This document shows positions 1 through 14,848 of a DNA stretch of 64,000 bases, in pieces (the first letter of the stretch is position 1; each line of letters starts with the position of its first letter). The stretch covers positions 334,059 through 398,058 of the forward strand of contig NZ_JACHJI010000005.1 of assembly GCF_014203535.1 (NCBI RefSeq), read 5' to 3'. A model generated the notes under the pieces. That model saw nothing but the letters and a program-made list of their open reading frames with translations. It was not told the DNA's origin and did not search any database. The position numbers were made by a program, and so were the translations under genes. Source of the DNA: Streptomyces griseomycini (GTDB lineage: Bacteria > Actinomycetota > Actinomycetes > Streptomycetales > Streptomycetaceae).

Positions 1-7274
<7,274 letters not shown>

Positions 7275-7429
7275 TCGTTCCAACCCTCCCGTGAACCCCT
7301 GGAGAAGATGGTGGCGCGGTTCACCCGGTTCCCTGTGGCGGCGGCGCCGCCCGGTACCGGGACGGCCGGAGCCCGTAGTGGCGGTCACCCGCGCGGTGAC
7401 GACGAGCACGGTGCGGCGTTCGGCGCGGT

Positions 7430-7750
7430 CTCCGAGGCCGAGGGGCTGGGGGTGACCTTGAGCGCCCCGCGGGCTCCTCGGAGGAACGCCCACTGCGAGA
7501 GGACCATCGGCGGCGTCCGCCGTGAGGCCCTCGGCCATGTCCTGATCGTGGACGAGGCCCACACCCGCGCCGCGTCCTGGCGGCTTGCCGACGGCACTGC
7601 GACGCGCACCGCCCTTGCCGGTCCCGGCAGCAGCCACCCCCTGACGCCCGGAACCAGTCCGACGCCGCGGTGCACGACCCCGACACCCGCCGAGTGCCGC
7701 GGACCCGGATCCCGGGCGGCCTGGTCAACGAGTGCAGGCACGCGGCGTGA
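7430..7750 (+). pseudogene. Degenerate integrase-type transposase fragment (IS3/rve-like)
   Basis: Two pieces in different frames resemble the C-terminal half of an actinobacterial rve transposase. The first (about 7450-7575) reads SAPRAPRRNAHCERTIGGVR followed by REALGHVLIVDEAHTRA, the usual region around the catalytic Glu. The second (7676-7750) reads DPDTRRVPRTRIPGGLVNE to a stop, the usual C-terminus. A frameshift and a deletion separate them. It lies directly upstream of the PKS gene and is divergent from it. Confidence 0.7.
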
Positions 7751-7794
7751 CGTGCGGCGACAACTTCTCGAGCAGCACACGGTAGGCTGCGGCG

Positions 7795-8328
7795 GTGCGC
7801 ACGGTCGAGCTTCTGTTGGACGAGGCGGCGGAGCTGGCGGTTCGGGAGGCCTGGCGGCGGCTCGCGGACGCGGGGCTGCCCAGCCAGGCGCGCCACCGCT
7901 CACCGACCAACAGCCCGCACCTCACCCTGGCCGCCTGCCCCGAGCTGACCACCCCGATCCGCTGGGAGCTCGCCGAGGTGGCCGCCGCCCTGCCGCTGCC
8001 GGTGCGGTTCACCGGCGTGGTCCGCTTCGAGAGGCCCACCTCGGTGCTGGCCTGGGCGCTGGATCTCGACTCCGCGCTGGCCGGCCTGCACCGCCGGGTG
8101 TGGGAGGCGGTGGCCTCGGACAGCCCGCCCGAGTCCCTCAGCCCGTTCCACGAACCCGGGCGCTGGAGCCCGCACGTCACCCTCGGCCGTACCCGGCGGG
8201 CAGGTGCCTTCGCCGGCCGGCGCATCCCCGAACTGCTGCCGGCACCACCGCTGTCGGTCCGGCTCGTCACCCTGCGCAGCTACGACACCGAGACCGGTGC
8301 CCTGGAGGTGCTGGAGCCCCGCCCCTGA
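7795..8328 (+). CDS. 2'-5' RNA ligase / 2H phosphoesterase family protein
   Basis: This is a 177-residue protein of the 2H superfamily, whose members act on 2',5' or cyclic phosphodiester bonds of RNA or nucleotides using two His-x-Thr motifs. Both motifs are visible: HLTL at about residue 42 and HVTL at about 127, spaced as in the family, and the length is normal. The GTG start at 7795 begins MRTVELLLDEAAE; upstream sequence belongs to the transposase scar. It stands alone, so no pathway can be inferred. The physiological substrate is unknown. Confidence 0.85.
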   Translation: MRTVELLLDEAAELAVREAWRRLADAGLPSQARHRSPTNSPHLTLAACPELTTPIRWELAEVAAALPLPVRFTGVVRFERPTSVLAWALDLDSALAGLHRRVWEAVASDSPPESLSPFHEPGRWSPHVTLGRTRRAGAFAGRRIPELLPAPPLSVRLVTLRSYDTETGALEVLEPRP

Positions 8329-8715
8329 GACGCCCCGGCGCCAATCGGCCGGCGCCCCCGCCGAAGCGGTGGCCCGGCGGCCGGCGGCACCGTCCGCAAC
8401 GCCCCTGCCGCCACAGCACTCCCTGATCCGGTCGTCCTGCCCCGGCCTGCAGGTCGGCGATCCGGGTCTCCCACGCCCACGTGCCGTACCGCCGCCGTAC
8501 GGACGCGGGCGTCCGCACGACCGGGCCACGGAGCGACCTCGGGCTCGGTGGGTGGCGGGCTCCAGGAAGGAGGACCGGGGCCGGGCTCCTGCCGGTACGG
8601 GGCCGGTCCCAGTCCGCGATCTCCCGCTCGTCGGACCAGCGCAAGCCGGCCCGGACGACGTCGGCCGGTTGCACGGGCTTCGCGTGACGCGCTGCTGGTT
8701 GCGCCGCCACCGCGG
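8329..8715. other. Gene-poor interval of about 390 bases
   Basis: I see no gene I can defend here. The minus strand between about 8480 and 8719 has a coding-like stretch (WSDEREIADWDRPRTG, RRRYGTWAWETRIADLQAG) with no recognisable family and no clean start or stop. It may be a remnant. Confidence 0.3.
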
Positions 8716-9060
8716 TCATTTCAGGGGGTCGTGCCCCCAGTTCATCAGGGAGTGGCGCCAGGGGGTGTCTGTCACGTCTCCGTCGGGACGCTGCTTGATG
8801 TGCCGGTGGACGTAGCCGACGACCTTGCGCATGTGAGCGATGTCGTCGTCGCTCAGGTCGTCCTTCTTGGTGGAGAGCAGGTCGATGATGCGCCGTCCGG
8901 AGGCGTGGCCCACGCTTTCTCCGCCGTCACTCTGCCCGACGCTCTTCGACTCGTCGGTGTCCAGCCACTTCTTCAGTTCACCGGGGGTCATGTTGACCGC
9001 GTCGTTGAAATCCTTCCGGACGCTGTCCCGGTCGTCGTCCTGCTGTTTGGCTGCGGTCAT
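8716..9060 (-). CDS. DUF3140 domain-containing protein
   Basis: This is a 114-residue, charged, soluble protein with the features of DUF3140: an N-terminal DFNDAVNMTPGELKKWL motif, a central GESVGHASGRRIIDLL segment and a C-terminal WRHSLMNWGHDP. The biochemical role is unknown. DUF3140 proteins are often next to DUF2945 proteins in actinomycetes (from memory). Here its ATG at 9060 overlaps the TGA of the DUF2945 gene (ATGA), so the two are probably translationally coupled. Confidence 0.85.
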   Translation of the reverse strand: MTAAKQQDDDRDSVRKDFNDAVNMTPGELKKWLDTDESKSVGQSDGGESVGHASGRRIIDLLSTKKDDLSDDDIAHMRKVVGYVHRHIKQRPDGDVTDTPWRHSLMNWGHDPLK

Positions 9061-9284
9061 GAGTTCCTGCCCCTCTTGCGCAGGGCGCCGGGCTTGTGCA
9101 CGGCGGAGCGGCCGGACCGGTCGCTCTCCACTTCGTACTGCGGGTCGTCCCCGGAGGCGTCCACGGGGCGTCCGGCCGCCCGGGTCCTCTCGGTGATCTT
9201 CTTCTTGATCTTTCCCGTGACGCTCTGGCCGTGGCTCTTCCACGAGACCTTGTCGCCTTTTTTCAGGCCGTCCTTCTTCGGCAC
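9057..9284 (-). CDS. DUF2945 (HVA1/TUDOR-like) small basic protein
   Basis: This 75-residue protein starts at GTG 9284 with GGAAGGAG seven bases upstream. It is Lys/Arg-rich and carries the HVA1-type core: KKGDKVSWKSHGQSVTGKI early, then QYEVESDRSGRSAVHKPGAL. The family is a small beta-barrel fold with no assigned enzyme activity. It is the first gene of a two-gene unit with the DUF3140 gene. HU and SRPBCC genes upstream suggest a stress or nucleoid-related setting, which is an inference from neighbours only. Confidence 0.88.
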   Translation of the reverse strand: MPKKDGLKKGDKVSWKSHGQSVTGKIKKKITERTRAAGRPVDASGDDPQYEVESDRSGRSAVHKPGALRKRGRNS

Positions 9285-9591
9285 AACGTGCTCCTTCCGT
9301 CGGACACGGAGCTGTATGAGGAGCCGCGCCCTTCACACGGGGAAGGGAAGCCTGCGCAGGTGATCATGTGGAGGCGGACATGTGAGGGCACGGCGAGTGC
9401 GCGGTCGGTTTGCGTGTCCTGATCGCCCGCGGAGGTCCGCCCGCCGGAAAGCCGTCCCGCAGACACCAGGAGGGACCGTACGCTTCCCAGACTCGTGCAG
9501 CTTGTCGTATCGCGCACCCGCTGTGCCAGTCGTGGGAGGTGACTCGCCCGGGGGCGGGTCGCTGATCAGGCGACGAATGCCGCGGGCGGTG
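9285..9591. other. Intergenic interval between DUF2945 and HU genes
   Basis: The interval holds the ribosome site of the DUF2945 gene at its left edge and a hairpin at 9541-9560 at its right. I found no credible coding sequence. Confidence 0.4.
9541..9560 (-). terminator. Short GC-rich hairpin after the HU gene
   Basis: An 8-bp stem with one G-T pair and a 4-base loop (GACTCGCC / GGCGGGTC arms) lies about 30 bases beyond the HU stop codon. It has no U-tract, as is common for actinobacterial hairpin terminators. Confidence 0.45.
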
Positions 9592-9849
9592 TCAGCGCGT
9601 GGTGCCGTTGACGTACTCGTACAGTGCCTGGCCGGGGCGCAGAGCGGGGCGGTCGTCTTCGAGGTGGAAGTCGCCGAAGCCGAGCACGGTGACCGTCTCG
9701 CCCTGCCTGAGGCCTTCGGCGATGGCCCCGGCGTACTCCACTGTGCCGAACAGGGCGTCGAGCACGCGTTCCACCTCGTCCGGTGGCAGCTGCGCACCGG
9801 TGTGCGCTGTCTTCGTCGCCGTCGCCTCGATCAGTGCATTCTTGTCCAT
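9592..9849 (-). CDS. HU-family DNA-binding protein
   Basis: This 85-residue protein has an HU/IHF fold: start MDKNALIEATATKTAHTG, helical core PPDEVERVLDALF, then GLRQGETVTVLGFGDFHLED, the usual G-F-G-x-F turn before the DNA-binding arms. It bends or compacts DNA as a nucleoid-associated protein. It lacks the long Lys/Ala-rich tail of the HupS type and is shorter than most housekeeping HU proteins, so it is probably an accessory copy. A GGAAG ribosome site precedes the ATG. Confidence 0.88.
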   Translation of the reverse strand: MDKNALIEATATKTAHTGAQLPPDEVERVLDALFGTVEYAGAIAEGLRQGETVTVLGFGDFHLEDDRPALRPGQALYEYVNGTTR

Positions 9850-9896
9850 GAAAGATCTTCCGCCTTCCGGAGTCGCACGGTTGCAGACAGGGGCTG

Positions 9897-10343
9897 TCAG
9901 ACGCTGCCGCGCCGGGCGCCGGTCTCTTGCCCGCGGGTTTCGAGGAAGTGCTCGAAACCCTCGAGGTCACCGGTGACCTGCTCGCGGACGAGGCCCGGCT
10001 TGTCGCCGACCGTTTCGGCCGGCCCGTCGGGGTCGAAGTCCATCTGTAGCACCACTTCGGTCCGCGTGCCGTCCAGGCGGTGGGAGGTGACCACGCCGGC
10101 CTGCTCGGCCTCGCCGCCGACCGCGGTCCGGGCGAACCGCTCGTCCGGGATCCGCTCGGTGATCTGCGCGTCGAACTCCCGCTCGACCCCGCCGACGGAG
10201 GTGGCCCGGTGGGTGAGCGTCTGCGTGCGCTGCTCGATCCGTTCGACGCCCATGGGCTTCGGGAACGACTCGAACCGCGTCCACCGGTCGTGGGCGGTGT
10301 TCACCGGCACGTGAACCTCGATCGACTCTTCGACCTGCGCCAT
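9897..10343 (-). CDS. SRPBCC (START-like) family protein
   Basis: This is a 148-residue predicted helix-grip protein. It starts MAQVEESIEVHVPVNTAHDR, has a WTRFESFPKPMGVERIEQ segment typical of polyketide cyclase/dehydrase-like SRPBCC proteins, and ends in a long helix. The family binds hydrophobic ligands; no catalytic role can be assigned. ATG 10343 has AGGGG at good spacing, whereas a GTG three codons upstream sits directly on that site. A second SRPBCC gene is divergent. Confidence 0.85.
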   Translation of the reverse strand: MAQVEESIEVHVPVNTAHDRWTRFESFPKPMGVERIEQRTQTLTHRATSVGGVEREFDAQITERIPDERFARTAVGGEAEQAGVVTSHRLDGTRTEVVLQMDFDPDGPAETVGDKPGLVREQVTGDLEGFEHFLETRGQETGARRGSV

Positions 10344-10584
10344 GGTGTACACCCCTCGTCCGCTGGGAGGGGGACGTGCTGGTTGCGGCAGCCCTTACGG
10401 GTCCATGCCCGTACCGCCGGGGTACCCGCGCCCGGGTGCGCCATGACCACCCGGGCGGGTCAGCCCCCGCGAGGCCGCGCGGGCAGGTCCTCGGGGCCGC
10501 CTCGTGCCGGCGGTGCCGCCCACCCGGATGACGGAGCGGTTCGTTTCGTTTCGCGGACCCGCAGACGGGGGCACAGCCGAAGGC

Positions 10585-10998
10585 ATGGGTGACTACGACG
10601 ACTCGATCACGGTGGACGTTCCGCCGGAGCGGCTGTTCTCCTACCTCGCCGACGTGCAGAACCTGCCCGCCTACATGCCCCGCCTGACCTCCGCCCGGCC
10701 CCACGACGGTGACCGGGTCACCGTCACCGCGCACATCGACCCCGCCGACGCGCCTGAGCAGGACGTCGAGAGCGAGGCCTGGATCCACGTCGTTGAGGAC
10801 GGCAAGAGTCTGGAGTGGGGGGCACCGGGCCCGCACGACTACCGCGGGCGCCTGCACGTCGCGGCCGGTGACAGTCCCGGCATCAGCCGGCTCACCGTCG
10901 AACTGCACACCGAGAGCACCGAAGGCGACCAGGTCGACCACGGCCTGCAGGAAGCGCTGAGCGGCATCAAGACCGCCGTGGAACGCGCGGAGCGCTGA
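10585..10998 (+). CDS. SRPBCC (START-like) family protein
   Basis: This is a 137-residue SRPBCC protein, beginning MGDYDDSITVDVPPERLFSY with the LADVQNLPAYMPRL signature of the polyketide cyclase-like branch. The C-terminal helix is DHGLQEALSGIKTAVE. The chosen ATG matches family length; an upstream in-frame ATG at 10528 would add residues that do not look like the fold. It is divergent from the other SRPBCC gene across about 240 bases. Function is unknown; ligand binding is inferred from fold. Confidence 0.82.
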   Translation: MGDYDDSITVDVPPERLFSYLADVQNLPAYMPRLTSARPHDGDRVTVTAHIDPADAPEQDVESEAWIHVVEDGKSLEWGAPGPHDYRGRLHVAAGDSPGISRLTVELHTESTEGDQVDHGLQEALSGIKTAVERAER

Positions 10999-11217
10999 CG
11001 CCTTCGGCAGCCCCACAGCCCGGCTGCGGCGTGCTGGACGAGGGCGGTGCCTGCTGCGGGTGGCCGCCCCACCGCGACGGGGCCGGGAAGGGTTCGCACG
11101 GTTCGTCCGTCCCGGTCGCGGAAGCGGGCGCGCTGTGATCGTCGAGAATCCGCACGAGTCCGGCACCGGGGCGGAGCACGTGGAGTCCGCCGTGCGCGGG
11201 TGAGGCGAGGCGGTCCG
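10999..11217. other. Non-coding spacer beside photolyase fragment
   Basis: I found no defensible gene. The interval may contain decayed remainder of the photolyase gene that ends at 11218, but I could not align it by eye. Confidence 0.3.
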
Positions 11218-11487
11218 TCAGGTACGCGCACCACGTGGCACCCGGCCTTCACCGGGCGCAACGTGCTCGGGCGGATGCCGTCGCACTCGTCGTGGCGAAG
11301 CGTCGAGGCCGGCCGGGCAGCCGGCGGGGAAGGCCCTACGGTTCGGTGCGTCGGAGCCGGCCGCGTGCACACCGGGAGCACGCACGAAGAGCGGCACCAC
11401 CTCGTCGGCCGACGCGAGCGCGGCGCGCAGCGGCGGATGGTCGTGCGGACACAGATCCGAGGTGAACAGGACGACCGCGACGGTCAC
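11218..11487 (-). pseudogene. Truncated deoxyribodipyrimidine photolyase / cryptochrome N-terminus
   Basis: The GTG at 11487 has AGGAG seven bases upstream and opens a convincing photolyase start: MTVAVVLFTSDL, then HDHPPLRAALASADEVVPLF, then APNRRAF. After about 60 residues similarity fades and the frame stops at 89 residues, against about 450 for the family. FAD- and lesion-binding regions are absent, so it cannot repair DNA. It follows the SDR-DUF2867 gene on the same strand, an arrangement familiar from light-responsive actinomycete clusters. Confidence 0.78.
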
Positions 11488-11528
11488 GCTGGTGCTCCTG
11501 ACGGGGTGGTGCGCTGTGGACCCGGTTC

Positions 11529-13100
11529 CTACCGGCGCTGTCCTCCCCCGTGGCGCGACGGGTGGATGCGGCCGGTACCCGACGGGGCCCGGCGGGCGCT
11601 CAGGCCCTTCGCGGCGGCCTGGGTGATGTTGCGGGCCATGCCGCCGAACACGACGGCGTGGAAGGGCGAGACGGCCCACCAGTAGGCGTGGCCGAGCAGA
11701 CCTCGTGGGTGGAACAGGGCGCGCTGCCGGTAGCGGGTACGGCCCTCGTCGTCCGTCTCGGCGCACATCTCCAGCCACGCGAGGCCGGGCAACCGCATCT
11801 CGGCGCGCAACCGCAGCAGATGGCCCGGCTCGATCTCCTCGACGCGCCAGAAGTCCAACGAGTCGCCGACCCGCAGGCGCTCGGCGTCGCGTCGCCCGCG
11901 GCGCAGGCCGACGCCGCCGACGAAGCGGTCCAGCCAGCCCCGCACCGCCCAGGCCAGCGGGAAGGAGTACCAGCCGTTGTCTCCGCCGATGCCCTCGATC
12001 ACCTTCCACAGCGACTGCCGGGAGGCGTCGACCGTCAGCTGCCGCTCGTCCTGGTAGAGGCTGCCGCCGGCCCAGTCCGGATCGGTGGGCAGGGGGTCGC
12101 TGGGCGCACCCGGGACGGCGGCGGACGACCAGCGGGTGGCGACCTGAGCCTCCCGAACCCGCCGCAGGGCCAGGGACAGCGCCTCGTCGAAGGGCAGCGG
12201 CCGGCCCGGAGGATCGGGTACGTACCGGGCGATGTCGTGTTCGTGACAGACCACTTCGTGGCGCAGCGACTCGGTCAACGGCCGGGCGATGGAGGCGGGC
12301 ACCGGGGTGACGAGTCCGACCCAGTGGCTGGACAGGCGCGGGGTGAGCACCGGTACGGGCACGATCATCCGGTGGCGAAGTCCGGCGACTGCGGCGTACC
12401 GGTCCATCATGTCCCGGTAGGTCAGGACGTCAGGCCCGCCGATGTCGAACGTCCGGTCCACGTCGTCCGGCATGACGGCCGAGCCGACGAGGTAGCGCAG
12501 CACGTCCCGTACACCGATGGGCTGCGTGCGGGTGTGCACCCATCTGGGCGTGACCATGACGGGCAGCCGCTCGGTCAGATAGCGCAGCATCTCGAACGAC
12601 GCCGAACCCGAGCCGATGACGACCGCCGCCCGCAGCACGGTGGCGGGGACGGGGGAGTCGAGGAAGACGCGTCCCACCTCGGCCCTGGAGCGCAGGTGCG
12701 GTGAGAGGGATTCCTCGGGCACGTTCCGGGGCGTGAGCCCGCCCAGGTAGACGATCCGCCGCACTCCTGCGGCGTGCGCCTGCTCGGCGAAGACCCGGGC
12801 CGCCCGGCGATCGGTGTCCTCGAAACCGGAACCGGTGCCGAGAGCGTGCACCAGGTAGTACGCGACATCGATCCCGCGCAGGGCGGCGGCGACCGATTCG
12901 GCGTCCGTGACGTCCCCCCGGACGGTCTCGGCATCGGCTGCCCAGGGATGGTCGCGGAGTTTGCCGGGGGAGCGGGCCAGGCACCGGACTCGGTGGCCGG
13001 CCTCCAGCAGTTCGGGGACCAGACGGCCCCCTACGTAGCCGGACGCCCCGGTCACCAGGCAGTGCAGGCGCTCTGGGGCCGGCTGTCCGTCCATACCCAT
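11529..13100 (-). CDS. SDR family NAD(P)-binding protein with C-terminal DUF2867 domain
   Basis: This 523-residue two-domain protein has an atypical/extended SDR domain at residues 1-330 (TGASGYVGGRLVPELLEAGH nucleotide-binding loop, GDVTDAESV, YYLVHALG) followed by DUF2867 at about 340-490, with FHPRGLLGHAYWW near the end. The family is annotated as oxidoreductase or epimerase-like; the substrate is unknown. ATG 13100 has GGAAGGA seven bases upstream. The photolyase fragment follows 41 bases downstream on the same strand, so the pair was probably an operon. Confidence 0.9.
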   Translation of the reverse strand: MGMDGQPAPERLHCLVTGASGYVGGRLVPELLEAGHRVRCLARSPGKLRDHPWAADAETVRGDVTDAESVAAALRGIDVAYYLVHALGTGSGFEDTDRRAARVFAEQAHAAGVRRIVYLGGLTPRNVPEESLSPHLRSRAEVGRVFLDSPVPATVLRAAVVIGSGSASFEMLRYLTERLPVMVTPRWVHTRTQPIGVRDVLRYLVGSAVMPDDVDRTFDIGGPDVLTYRDMMDRYAAVAGLRHRMIVPVPVLTPRLSSHWVGLVTPVPASIARPLTESLRHEVVCHEHDIARYVPDPPGRPLPFDEALSLALRRVREAQVATRWSSAAVPGAPSDPLPTDPDWAGGSLYQDERQLTVDASRQSLWKVIEGIGGDNGWYSFPLAWAVRGWLDRFVGGVGLRRGRRDAERLRVGDSLDFWRVEEIEPGHLLRLRAEMRLPGLAWLEMCAETDDEGRTRYRQRALFHPRGLLGHAYWWAVSPFHAVVFGGMARNITQAAAKGLSARRAPSGTGRIHPSRHGGGQRR

Positions 13101-13146
13101 GGTCGCTTCCTTCCGGTGCGCGTTCCGTACCGCCCCTTCCCTTCGA

Positions 13147-13866
13147 TCATGGCCGTAACAGCGTGACCGCGCCCGTCGCGGCGACGCGGCCGACGGCCGT
13201 CACGAGGAGGCGGGGCCCTCCCGGCTCCGGCGCCACCTCGATCAGGGACCCGCGCCGCGGCACCGGCTCACGCGGGTCCGCCCGCATCCCGACCACGGCC
13301 GTCGTGCCGCTGTTCGGCGGGGCCGCCTGCCGTCCCGCCTCCAGCACCGCCGGTACGGGCGACCGGACCGGTCGGCCGGCGGACAGAACCGGGCGCCCGG
13401 GGCACCGAGACGGGTTCGAGCGGTTTCCGGTTCGCCGTCGTCCGGCACGCGTGCCCCGGGGCCGCTGCCGCTGACGGGTGGACTCCGTCGTGATCGGCGG
13501 GCGGTGCGGCACGTCGGTGACCGTGGGCTCGCCGAGCGGATGGAAGCGGGACCACCGGCATCGGGCCCTGATGCGACGGGGTCCAGAGGACGCAGGGACA
13601 CGACGGGCAGCGAAGGGGCGGCCCCCAGCCCGGGATCCCGCCGGTGCGGCGGAGCTTCGGGGCCTTCGGCACCCGCCACCGCTGCCGGGCGTCGACGCAG
13701 CGGCCCGGCCGCGCGGCCGTCCCCGTGGGCCCCGCCCGTCATCACACCGTGCATGCGCGCCTCCCGCCGAAGATGTCACGCGGCCCCCGAGCTCATCAGT
13801 CCTCACGGGAAACGCTTCGGGAGCGGCCCCGCCCGCGGATGCGGGACGCACCCGGGACCGGCCCGG
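13147..13866. other. About 720 bases without a supportable gene
   Basis: The minus-strand end of this interval (about 13147-13350) reads like the C-terminus of a real protein (PPNSGTTAVVGMRADPREP, VPRRGSLIEVAPEPGG), but the upstream portion of that frame is low-complexity Arg/Pro and lacks family signals. It may be a fragment of a lost gene. Nothing else stands out. Confidence 0.3.
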
Positions 13867-14763
13867 TCAACCGGATGCAGGACCAGGGTCGCGGGCGGCC
13901 CGGTCGGCCTGCCCGCCGGCGCCGAGCAGCCCCGTGGCCTCGAAGGGCTCCACGGCGTCGAGACGGGGCAGTTCCCGTCGCGAGAGCAGGGTGACCACGG
14001 GTGGCATCGCCGCGCGCACCAGCTGGGTCGACCGCAGCCAGCGGGGCACGTAGACGGTCGGCCGGCGCCGTTCGATCGCGTCGACCAGTCGTCTCGCCAC
14101 GTACGCCGCGGGATACACCCGCCGCGCCGGCGGCGGCATGTGTCCCCGCAGCTCCCGCAGCACCGCGTGCGCGTCGGCGTCCCGGACCATGTCGGTGTCC
14201 GTCCAGTTGATGTAGGCGATGCCCACCCCCACGTGACGGTGGGCCACTTCCGCCCGCAGGGAGTGGGCGAAGGACTCGACGCCCGCCTTCGACGCGCAGT
14301 AGGCGCTCATCATCGGCGCGGCACCGATGGACGCGAGCGACGCGACCTGGAGGAAGTAGCCGCGGGTGCCGAACAGGTCCTTCATGAAGGTCCGGGCGGT
14401 GGTGGCGCTGCCCAGCAGGTTCACCTCGATCACCCGGCGCCAGACCGCGGGGTCCGACTCGGCGAACGGGCCGCCCTCGGCGACTCCCGCGTTGGCGATC
14501 ACGATGGAAGGAGGCCCGAGCCGCGCACGGACGTCCGCTCCCACCCGGGCCATGCGCCGGTCGTCCGTGACATCGACCTCCCAGCACTCGCAGTCCCCCT
14601 GCAGGGAGTCCCTCACACGAGCCAGAGTGCGCTCCTCACGGCCCAGCAGCGCCACCTTCGCGCCCCGGCCGGCCAGATCCCTGACCGTGGCCTCCCCCAG
14701 ACCGCGCGCCGCGCCGGTCACGACGGCGGTCCGACCGTGCAGTGGGCTCCGTGCGACCCGCAT
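13867..14763 (-). CDS. Short-chain dehydrogenase/reductase (SDR) family oxidoreductase
   Basis: This 298-residue classical SDR with extended C-terminus uses NAD(P)(H). It has the TGAARGLGEA cofactor loop near residue 16, NAG at about 90, Ser in VASLASIG and the YCASK catalytic Tyr/Lys pair near 155-159. The C-terminal 60 residues (PPARRVYPAAYVARRLVDAI, then PRWLR) resemble membrane-associated SDRs often found beside lipid or exporter genes. The substrate cannot be read from sequence. It lies after the MMPL gene but is separated from it by a strong hairpin, so it is probably transcribed independently. Confidence 0.9.
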   Translation of the reverse strand: MRVARSPLHGRTAVVTGAARGLGEATVRDLAGRGAKVALLGREERTLARVRDSLQGDCECWEVDVTDDRRMARVGADVRARLGPPSIVIANAGVAEGGPFAESDPAVWRRVIEVNLLGSATTARTFMKDLFGTRGYFLQVASLASIGAAPMMSAYCASKAGVESFAHSLRAEVAHRHVGVGIAYINWTDTDMVRDADAHAVLRELRGHMPPPARRVYPAAYVARRLVDAIERRRPTVYVPRWLRSTQLVRAAMPPVVTLLSRRELPRLDAVEPFEATGLLGAGGQADRAARDPGPASG

Positions 14764-14791
14764 GGAACGGCTCCTCTCCGTGATTCCGAGA

Positions 14792-14836
14792 TGCCGAAGG
14801 CCCGGCCCACGCTAGACGCGGGCCGGGCCTTCGGCA
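14792..14836 (-). terminator. Strong 17-bp hairpin downstream of the MMPL gene
   Basis: The arms 14792-14808 and 14820-14836 (TGCCGAAGGCCCGGCCC and its complement) pair perfectly around an 11-base loop. It begins 13 bases after the MMPL stop and lies upstream of the SDR start, so it should terminate the MMPL transcript. Confidence 0.8.
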
Positions 14837-14848
14837 CGTCGGCCGCAG

